Both the position numbers and the translations under genes were made by a program. Positions 36,679 through 43,333 of a stretch of DNA of 64,000 bases are shown one piece after another (position 1 is the stretch's first letter; each line of letters begins with the position of its first letter). Origin of the DNA: DASRBN01 sp035294305 (lineage in GTDB: Bacteria > Chloroflexota > Ktedonobacteria > Ktedonobacterales > Ktedonobacteraceae). The notes beneath the pieces are model-generated. The model ran no database searches and was not told the DNA's origin. It saw nothing but the letters and a program-made list of their open reading frames with translations. The stretch is from positions 248,001-312,000 of the forward strand of contig DATGLD010000030.1 of NCBI GenBank assembly GCA_035294305.1, in the 5' to 3' direction.

Positions 36679-36888
36679 ATGGGCGTTGAACGCGCGGTAA
36701 CGCGCTGGTATGCGAAGCGCCATGTAATCATGGACGAGATCGAGGCTTTAGAGGCGAAGCTTTCACAGGCGCAGCAAGAGGGGCAGGAGCCAGATCGCAA
36801 AGAGCAAGCTGCTGTCGAAGCACAGCTTGTGGCGGCGCGAGCAAAACTGCTCGCGTTAGGCCCTTGCCCCAAACCAATGATGGGTTAG
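36679..36888 (+). CDS. Small hypothetical coiled-coil protein
   Basis: 69 residues with TAAGGAG 7 bases before ATG 36679. The sequence is highly charged and helical with a heptad-like pattern (MDEIEALEAKLSQAQQEGQEPDRKEQAAVEAQLVAARAKL is split here only to describe it: acidic first helix, alanine-rich second helix). No domain recognised. It starts 60 bases after the CheA gene on the same strand and its stop overlaps the leuB stop by 3 bases on the opposite strand. Could be the last gene of the chemosensory operon. Confidence 0.6.
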   Translation: MGVERAVTRWYAKRHVIMDEIEALEAKLSQAQQEGQEPDRKEQAAVEAQLVAARAKLLALGPCPKPMMG

Positions 36889-37982
36889 CCGGCAATAGCC
36901 TCCGCGATTAACCGGCCCATCTCCTTTGTTCCCACTGTTTTCCTTCCACCCTGGCCCAGGTCCTCTGTTCGATAACCTGCCTCGATGACCCGCGCCACCG
37001 CGGCTTCGATCTCCTCTGCCTCCTGTAGTAGTCCCAATGAGTAGCGCAGCATCAATGCGCTCGTCAGAATGGCGGCAATGGGATTCGCCTTGTCCTGCCC
37101 AGTGATATCGGGAGCAGTGCCGTGGATTGGCTCGTAAAGCCCGAAGAGCCCGTAAGCCGTCCTTCTCGTCCCCAGGCTGGCCGAAGGAAGCATGCCCATC
37201 GAGCCTGCCAGCATGGAAGCCTCATCGGTAAGAATATCTCCAAACATATTCTCGGTGACGATCACGTCAAACGCTACCGGCCGTCGAATAAGCTGCATGG
37301 CGCACGTATCTACCAGCAAATGTTCAAGCGATACATCAGGATAATCAGCAGCGATACGCTCGGCAGTTCGGCGCCAGAGCCGCGACGAACTGAGGACATT
37401 GGCCTTATCTACTGAGGTCACCTTCTTCCTCCGCCCGCGCGCCAGTTCAAAGGCCGTGCGAACGATGCGTTCGATCTCTGCCTCCGTATAGATCAGGGTA
37501 TCAATGGCCTCAAGCCCCTGCGCGGTTTCGCGAATTTCGCTCGGCTTACCGTAATAAAGCCCACCTGTCAACTCACGTACCACGAGCAAATCGGTTCCTC
37601 TCAAAAACTCTGGTTTGATGGTTGAAGCATCAAGCAAAGCGTTGAGCGGGCGCACCGGGCGCAGGTTAGCAAAAAGCTCCAGGTCCTTGCGCAAGCGGAA
37701 TAGCGCCCGTTCCGGCTGCACTTTCGAGTTTGGCCCCTCGAAGCGCGCCGTTCCACCCACAGCCCCGAAGAGTATCGCATCGCTGCGCTGGCAAAGTTCC
37801 ATCGTCGCATCAGAAATCGCGTCGCCCTCGGCCTCGATTGCCGCCACTCCCACCAGTGCCTCTGTCATATTGAAAGTATGTCCAAAGCGATCAGCAACAA
37901 CATGCAGTACCTGTACCGCCTGCCCAATGACCTCTGGGCCAATGCCATCGCCGGGCAAGACCGCGATTGTGTAGGTTCCCAT
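36885..37982 (-). CDS. leuB: 3-isopropylmalate dehydrogenase
   Basis: 365 residues, usual length for LeuB; GGAGAATAT precedes ATG. The opening is YTIAVLPGDGIGPEVIGQAVQVL, substrate-binding residues lie in LFGAVGG and LRKDLELFANLRPVR, and there is RELTGGLYYG. The family signature is near VDTCAMQLIRRPVAFDVIVTENMFGDILTDEASMLAGS, and GLYEPIHGTAPDI gives the NAD-binding part. It oxidises and decarboxylates 3-isopropylmalate in leucine biosynthesis, using NAD+. leuACD are not in this window. Its 3' end converges on the small gene at 36679-36888. Confidence 0.97.
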   Translation of the reverse strand: MGTYTIAVLPGDGIGPEVIGQAVQVLHVVADRFGHTFNMTEALVGVAAIEAEGDAISDATMELCQRSDAILFGAVGGTARFEGPNSKVQPERALFRLRKDLELFANLRPVRPLNALLDASTIKPEFLRGTDLLVVRELTGGLYYGKPSEIRETAQGLEAIDTLIYTEAEIERIVRTAFELARGRRKKVTSVDKANVLSSSRLWRRTAERIAADYPDVSLEHLLVDTCAMQLIRRPVAFDVIVTENMFGDILTDEASMLAGSMGMLPSASLGTRRTAYGLFGLYEPIHGTAPDITGQDKANPIAAILTSALMLRYSLGLLQEAEEIEAAVARVIEAGYRTEDLGQGGRKTVGTKEMGRLIAEAIAG

Positions 37983-38183
37983 ATATTCTCCGATTTATGC
38001 AGCTACATTAATTGTAATCACCTGAGGCGGCTCAGTCTCCTCTGGAATCGGTTCGCCATCTGCCTCCAGGGGCTCATACTATTTTCACTTCCATATGTTT
38101 AGTTAGAAGTATTTCTCAATAGTCCTCTATACCTGTGTTGATTGGATTGTATCTGGTACTTTGCCTTCCTGTCAAATATCCCA

Positions 38184-38209
38184 TATGGGGGCAAGCTCTT
38201 GCCCCCATA
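38184..38209 (-). terminator. 12-bp hairpin 3' of the zinc-ribbon/TPR gene
   Basis: TATGGGGGCAAG (38184-38195) pairs perfectly with CTTGCCCCCATA (38198-38209) a few bases beyond the stop of the minus-strand gene. Only a weak T run follows on the minus strand, so termination is uncertain. Confidence 0.45.
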
Positions 38210-38215
38210 CGACTT

Positions 38216-40048
38216 TTATGGAGCGCTGGGAATCGGCTCGTTGATATCGCCAAAATTGTAAGGACAGAGAGGGCCTATGTTCGCAATGTAGACCAGCGAT
38301 TTATCAGACGGCCTGTAATAAAAGTAGAAACTTTGACTGCCATCGACGTTATCTGTCCCCCAGGCTAAATCGTAGGTACCCTGCTTTACCGGCTTGAAGG
38401 TAAAGGAGCCATCTGGCTTTATGACCACTGTAGGCGCTCCGGCAATCAACTGGAAAAATTGCGCATCTGGGATATTCGCGTAAAGCCCTTGCGCTAAAAC
38501 GGCCAGAGGAGTGAGCGCCGAACCCTTTGGCACAGGCGTTGTGAAGCGTCCTATCACTTCCTGCGGTGCTTTGAGCGCAATGCTGGCCTGCTGTCCCTCG
38601 GGCGTGTCAGCGAACTTCGAGGCCAGTTCCTGATACGTCGGAATAGCGCTTGAACAGGAGCTTACAAGTTGCTGCTTGCCGTCGCCAAAAAGCGCTTTGG
38701 CAAAATCCTCATGGTCCTTCTGGGCTTCAGGAGATTTCGGGAAGAGGGTAGCGAGCGTCTGAAACGAATTGGCAGCATCGGCATATTGCTGGGCCGTGAG
38801 CTGCGTTTCGGCGAGATCATAGTATGCCGTGGCGGAGAGCGCGCTGGCCTCTGCCTGGCAGTTAGCATTGCAGTAGGGCAGGTTGAGCAAATCACCGAAA
38901 TGAGTGACCGCATCATTGTAATCATGCTGTTGCGACGCCTGTTTGCCCCAATCCAGGTACGCGGTGACGCTATCTGCCTGAGCGCGCGTTACTTCACCGG
39001 TCGCTTCCTGGAAGGAAGTCAGTGTGATATTGAATTTGTCAATGGCCGTGGGGTAGTGCTGCGTATTGCTTAACTGCTCGCCCCATTCATCATAGATACG
39101 GGCAATATTATCGGAGTTGGGAGCATGCTCACCGGCCAGTTGAAATTCATTGATCGCACTCTGCCATTGTTGCTGTCCCTCATAAAAACGCCCCTGCATC
39201 TGGTGAATTGTTGCTTGCTGGGTAAGGCCAAAACCGCTCGCGGCCAGGAGAATCGCCACCAGTAGTCCGGCGCTGATGAACTGGGAGCGCCGCTTTGGAT
39301 TACTCCTGGCGGCCATACCCGCCAGCGTGCGCACAATTGTGGCAAGCAGGATGATTATGGCGAGAATCCCCCCAACAATACCTGCTCGCGTCGCGCCTGC
39401 TGCCCAATCGCTGCCTGTGAAGAACAGGGCCGCAAGAACGGCCACGCCTACAGCAATGCTGAGAATAAACGCCCCGACCGGCAAAGGCCGGGCAATGGCT
39501 CGCACTCGTGGCTTGCCTGTGGCAGGAGGCGGCAGCACGGCGGACGGAGGAACAAATGGTACCGGTATTTGCATGTCCAGTGACGGTCCTGATTCCTGGT
39601 TTACCCGCTCTTGTTGATAGGAGGACGGGTATGCAACTGGCGACCCGGAGGATTGGAAGCCACCCGCAAGGTAGTCTGAACTGGATGGAACAGGCTGAAC
39701 TTGAGCAGGAGGTGTGTCCTGGATAGTGGGTTGTCCTGCCAGTACAATGGGGTTTGAGAAGGAAAATTGCTCGAAAGGCCGATTTGGGACCGCGTTTCCC
39801 CAGTTCTGAGCGTTGCCCGAAGGCGGGGTGGCGTGAGGGAAATCGGATTGAGCCGTCAAAGTAGGTGCATCTGGCAAGGGAATTTGCTCATAGCCGAGAG
39901 GCTGATTTGCCTCTGGTAGCCGCGGCACATTCTGTTGAAAAGGCGATGATAATACCGGAGAATCGACCTGTCTCTCTAACGGCATACCACACATGCGGCA
40001 GAACATTGCCGTATCAGGATTTTTTTCCCCACAATGGATGCAAAACAT
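38216..40048 (-). CDS. Zinc-ribbon, membrane-anchored TPR protein
   Basis: 610 residues with GGAGG before ATG. The N-terminus is a small zinc ribbon, FCIHCGEKNPDTAMFCRMCG (two CxxC pairs). About 130 residues of proline- and glutamine-rich linker follow, then two or three membrane segments (LPVGAFILSIAVGVAVLAALFF; GIVGGILAIIILLATIV; ISAGLLVAILLAASGFGL). The part beyond the membrane (about 285-490) is a run of TPR-like helix pairs (WQSAINEFQLAGEHAPNSDN, YPTAIDKFNITL, YNDAVTHFGDLL, YADAANSFQTLATLFP). The C-terminal about 90 residues resemble a beta domain. Function unknown; scaffolding at the membrane is plausible. Confidence 0.82.
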   Translation of the reverse strand: MFCIHCGEKNPDTAMFCRMCGMPLERQVDSPVLSSPFQQNVPRLPEANQPLGYEQIPLPDAPTLTAQSDFPHATPPSGNAQNWGNAVPNRPFEQFSFSNPIVLAGQPTIQDTPPAQVQPVPSSSDYLAGGFQSSGSPVAYPSSYQQERVNQESGPSLDMQIPVPFVPPSAVLPPPATGKPRVRAIARPLPVGAFILSIAVGVAVLAALFFTGSDWAAGATRAGIVGGILAIIILLATIVRTLAGMAARSNPKRRSQFISAGLLVAILLAASGFGLTQQATIHQMQGRFYEGQQQWQSAINEFQLAGEHAPNSDNIARIYDEWGEQLSNTQHYPTAIDKFNITLTSFQEATGEVTRAQADSVTAYLDWGKQASQQHDYNDAVTHFGDLLNLPYCNANCQAEASALSATAYYDLAETQLTAQQYADAANSFQTLATLFPKSPEAQKDHEDFAKALFGDGKQQLVSSCSSAIPTYQELASKFADTPEGQQASIALKAPQEVIGRFTTPVPKGSALTPLAVLAQGLYANIPDAQFFQLIAGAPTVVIKPDGSFTFKPVKQGTYDLAWGTDNVDGSQSFYFYYRPSDKSLVYIANIGPLCPYNFGDINEPIPSAP

Positions 40049-40581
40049 TCAAATCCTCCAACTTTTGCTTTGAGCCGATGCGCTCCATTTAAACTATAGT
40101 TAGATGAATTAACCAGTTAACCTGAGAGGGATCAAAAGGGTATTAACGAATTTGCAAACCGTTGCGTTTACATGTTACATGAAAATCACAACTAATACAA
40201 CAGGCCCACTTGCATTTTTTTAGGTGAGAGGAACTGGCGCCAGGCAAGGAATAGTAGAAAGAAACAATTTGAGATAAAATCAATAAAAATAATGCTTCTG
40301 AATTTATGTCTAATAGTGCTTGATAAGAGCAAAAATAGGGGATTAAGAGGTTCTGAGGGATTCCTGGGCCTGGTACAGAAGTCCTATTGCCCCTCACATT
40401 CCTGTCGAGTGGTCAATTAGAGGGCTTCGTGCTATAATAGGGGCAAGATGAAAGACGTTATGAATCGCTCTTTTTCTTGGTGGCCTCAGCTCCCTGAGCT
40501 GGAGCGCCATGCTAGCAGCGCTTGCGCTAAAGCACAACTGAGCAGTGGTGCTGCTAAACCACTGTGTAGGAGTTTTAGATT
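40049..40581. other. Divergent promoter region
   Basis: 533 bases between the zinc-ribbon gene (minus) and nuoB (plus). It carries a candidate nuoB promoter listed separately and, in the leader, a short CAGCTC/GAGCTG hairpin near 40488-40502 and a repeated GCTAGCAGCGCTTGCGCTAA-type stretch. No gene recognised. Confidence 0.5.
40410..40438 (+). promoter_or_regulatory. Candidate promoter of the nuoB operon
   Basis: TGGTCA (40410-40415) and a consensus TATAAT (40433-40438) are 17 bases apart, giving a leader of about 140 bases before nuoB. Confidence 0.55.
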
Positions 40582-41187
40582 ATGAGCAGCGAAACCAAAG
40601 CCAATGGAAATGCGGTGTTTTCGACCACACGCCGCAAAGCCGTGCCAATTATTATGGCCAGAGGCCCACAGGAATACGTGCCGGGAGACCAGGAACTGCC
40701 GGTTCAGCTAACCAGCCTGGCAGATATGATACAATGGGCGCAAAACTGGCCTCGCTCGAAGTCGGTCTGGCCGCTGGGATATGGCCTGGCCTGCTGCGCT
40801 ATTGAGATGATCGCTTCCGCCTCTGCTCCGCAGTATGATCTCTCGCGTTTCGGCTCGGAAGTCTTTCGTTCCAGCCCCCGCCAGGCCGATTTGATGATCG
40901 TAGCCGGAACTGTCTCAATCAAGATGGGCCCGCGCCTGCGCCTGCTATGGGAGCAGATGCCCGATCCGAAGTGGGTGATTAGTATGGGTCAATGTGCCAA
41001 CTCAGGCGGCGAATTTTATGATAGTTACTATACCGTCCAGGGCGTTGATACGATTGTCCCAGTCGATGTCTATGTACCGGGGTGCCCTCCTCGTCCAGAG
41101 GCGCTCATTGAGGGTATTCTCAAGCTTCGTGAAAAAATTCTCAAGCAGGGGTTGAAGGTGCAGGGCGAGAAGGAAATCGAGGTGTAG
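40582..41187 (+). CDS. nuoB: NuoB-like [4Fe-4S] subunit of complex I
   Basis: 201 residues; GTAGGAG lies about 12 bases upstream. It has the full cluster N2 ligand set: Cys71-Cys72 in YGLACCAIEM, Cys138 in ISMGQCANSGG, and Cys168 in YVPGCPPRPEAL. NADH-quinone-oxidoreductase subunit B normally receives the electrons before the quinone and pairs with NuoCD. Here NuoC, NuoD and all membrane subunits are absent from the operon. It is followed 3 bases later by a NuoI/NuoE-like gene, so it is probably part of a soluble redox complex. The N-terminus (about 35 residues) is longer than usual. Confidence 0.92.
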   Translation: MSSETKANGNAVFSTTRRKAVPIIMARGPQEYVPGDQELPVQLTSLADMIQWAQNWPRSKSVWPLGYGLACCAIEMIASASAPQYDLSRFGSEVFRSSPRQADLMIVAGTVSIKMGPRLRLLWEQMPDPKWVISMGQCANSGGEFYDSYYTVQGVDTIVPVDVYVPGCPPRPEALIEGILKLREKILKQGLKVQGEKEIEV

Positions 41188-41190
41188 TGT

Positions 41191-41931
41191 ATGCGTGGTA
41201 TTCTTGAAGGTATGAGCCTGACTTTCAGCCATATGTTCAGGCCCAAACTGACGCGCTTATATCCTTATGAAAAACCAAAACTGCCTCCACGCAGCCGTGG
41301 CCTGATCCAGCTCATCGCTGAGGAAGGGCTGGGCACCGAATACAATCTGAAGTGTGAGGCCTGCCTGCTCTGCGAAAAAGCCTGTCCGCCGCGCGCTATT
41401 ACCATTGAATATGAACCGATGCATACGTTCAAAAAGCGTCCCTGGTTCCAATCCTATATTCGCGAGGGCGCGGAAAAGTACAGTACACATCCTATACCCC
41501 CTGCATCCGGGGCATCCAAGGCCGGTTTTTATACCACACGTATGTCTGAGTATGCTGTAGAGTATCATAATAAGCCGGTAGCTCCCTGTGTCGCTATGCC
41601 CGTCAAAGACTACCTGGAACCTGAAATAGACCTCAGCAAGGTTGATGAGTTATTAGAAACGTGGCCGCGCGAGGCCGGCGCGTTGCCCTCGCTGCTGGAT
41701 GCCGTCATGGATATCTATGGCTATATGCCTCTACAGGCGGCGAAACGTATTGTCCAGGTGCGCGGCGTCGATTTGAGCGATATTTTTGGTATCGCTACCA
41801 TGAGTCCGAAATTTAAGCCGGCCCCTGCCGTGAAAGGCATTCGCCGCGATGATCAACCCATCCGTGGACTGTCGCCCGCTACACGCGGCAAATGGGGTAA
41901 TATTAATCATGTGAGGCAACCAGATGCCTGA
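41191..41931 (+). CDS. Chimeric NuoI-like/NuoE-like subunit
   Basis: 246 residues. The N-terminal part (LTRLYPYEKPKLPPRSRG) is NuoI-like and leads to one [4Fe-4S] motif with Cys55, 58, 61 and 65 (CEACLLCEKACPP). The second NuoI motif is missing. After a linker, residues about 155-205 match the NuoE helical domain (LPSLLDAVMDIYGYMPLQAAKRI...GVDLSDIFGIATM), but the thioredoxin-like [2Fe-2S] half of NuoE is absent. The arrangement is conserved enough to be functional: coding is clean, starts 3 bases after nuoB and overlaps the next gene by 8 bases. It probably bridges NuoB-like and NuoF-like subunits. Confidence 0.82.
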   Translation: MRGILEGMSLTFSHMFRPKLTRLYPYEKPKLPPRSRGLIQLIAEEGLGTEYNLKCEACLLCEKACPPRAITIEYEPMHTFKKRPWFQSYIREGAEKYSTHPIPPASGASKAGFYTTRMSEYAVEYHNKPVAPCVAMPVKDYLEPEIDLSKVDELLETWPREAGALPSLLDAVMDIYGYMPLQAAKRIVQVRGVDLSDIFGIATMSPKFKPAPAVKGIRRDDQPIRGLSPATRGKWGNINHVRQPDA

Positions 41932-43255
41932 TTTTGATGCTTCTTATCGTGTATTACGAAGACGCGGCGAGCCTGATCTACGCTCGCTCGACTCCTATCG
42001 CCGTACCGGTGGCTACAGCGCCCTCGAAAAGGCCATTCGCGAGCAAACACCTGAACAGGTGATCCAGCAGGTAATTGATGCGAAGCTGCGTGGTCGCGGC
42101 GGCGCAGGCCGACCCACCGGCGAAAAAATGCGTATTGTCAGTCGTCAAGATGACGATTTTCGCTATGTTATCTGCAACGCCTACGATGCCGATCCGCGCT
42201 CCTGGGCCGCGCGTTCGATGATGCAGCGCAATCCACACCTCGTCATCGAGGGCGTAGTGCTTGCCGCCTATGCTGTTGGAGCAAGGGAGGCGTATATTTT
42301 TACACGCAGCTTCTTCAAAGAGGGGATCGATGCCATCCAGCAGGCGCTCGCGGATGCTCTCGAAGCCAATCTTGTGGGGCGTGATATCCTGGGTACGGAT
42401 TTCAGTTGTACCATCAATGTCCTGGGGGTCGATCAGGGTTTCATGGGCGGCGAGGAAACGGTGCAGATTGCCGTCATTAAGGGTCGCCGTGGTATGCCCG
42501 AGCAGCGCCCGCCCTATCCGGCCCAATATGGCCTCTGGGATAAGCCAACGCTCGTCGATTGTATCGAGACCCTGGCCAACGTTCCCCTCATCATTCGTGA
42601 TGGTGTGCCGGCATTTACCGGTGTAGGTACTGCTACTACCAGCGGCACCAAAGTGTTGACGGTTTATGACTATGTGCCCGATAGCGAACCAAAACTGGTG
42701 GAAGTTCCCTTCGGCGCGACCTTGCGTGAAATTTTGCGCCATGCCGGATACAGTCGTCCCGACAGCGATTTGCAGGCCATCATCGTTGGTGGGGCCGAAG
42801 GCGGCGCATTGCCACCCTCATTGCTCGATACGCCGTTTGACTATGATTCGTTGGAAGAGGCAGGCGCTATTGTTGGTTCTGGTATTCTCGAATTGCTTCC
42901 CGCCAATACCTGTATGGTAGGATGGGCCAGGGAGCGCAGCGGCTATTTGAGCAAAGAGTCCTGTGGTAAGTGTGTGCCATGCCGTATCGGTATGAAACGT
43001 GTAACCGGCATCCTGGAAGGCATTATCAGCGACCTGGGCGTCAAATCTGATCTGGATATGCTGGACGAATTTGCTGATTATATCCCCGCCGGTTCATTAT
43101 GCGCATTTGGTGTGCTGGCGCCGAATGCCTACAAGACGGCCAGGCGCTATTGGCCTGAACATTTCCGCATGCATATCGAGGAGTTGCAGTGCCCAACCGG
43201 CACCTGCCTTCCCGTGCGCGCGCACCGTTTTATCACCAAACATGTGTTACCCTGA
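41924..43255 (+). CDS. nuoF: NuoF-like FMN/[4Fe-4S] subunit with altered nucleotide site
   Basis: 443 residues, normal NuoF length. It keeps the FMN glycine-rich loop (LRGRGGAGRPTGEKM), GFMGGEETVQIAVIKG, PTLVDCIETLANVP, an SLBB region, and the N3 cluster ligands (ESCGKCVPCRIG, then GSLCAFG). The usual DEGEPGTFKDR segment after VCNA is replaced by YDADPRSWAAR, and the phenylalanine after GGAG is arginine. These positions contact NADH or FMN in known NuoF structures, so binding of NADH, NADPH or another donor may be changed. A further cysteine pair lies in LQCPTGTCLP at the C-terminus. Confidence 0.88.
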   Translation: MPDFDASYRVLRRRGEPDLRSLDSYRRTGGYSALEKAIREQTPEQVIQQVIDAKLRGRGGAGRPTGEKMRIVSRQDDDFRYVICNAYDADPRSWAARSMMQRNPHLVIEGVVLAAYAVGAREAYIFTRSFFKEGIDAIQQALADALEANLVGRDILGTDFSCTINVLGVDQGFMGGEETVQIAVIKGRRGMPEQRPPYPAQYGLWDKPTLVDCIETLANVPLIIRDGVPAFTGVGTATTSGTKVLTVYDYVPDSEPKLVEVPFGATLREILRHAGYSRPDSDLQAIIVGGAEGGALPPSLLDTPFDYDSLEEAGAIVGSGILELLPANTCMVGWARERSGYLSKESCGKCVPCRIGMKRVTGILEGIISDLGVKSDLDMLDEFADYIPAGSLCAFGVLAPNAYKTARRYWPEHFRMHIEELQCPTGTCLPVRAHRFITKHVLP

Positions 43256-43295
43256 AGGCGCAATATACTGTGCCCGTCTCTATAAATCAAGTTTG

Positions 43296-43320
43296 TGGGC
43301 GCTGTAAAAACGCCCCTACT
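43296..43320. repeat. Short GGGCG/CGCCC inverted repeat before the GltD-like gene
   Basis: GTGGGCGCTGTAAAAACGCC followed by CCTAC. A hairpin with GGGCG and CGCCC arms and an A-rich loop in the 78-base gap between the nuoF-like and the next gene. Related to the dispersed GGGCG-type elements. Confidence 0.4.
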
Positions 43321-43333
43321 AAAGAGGAATTCT

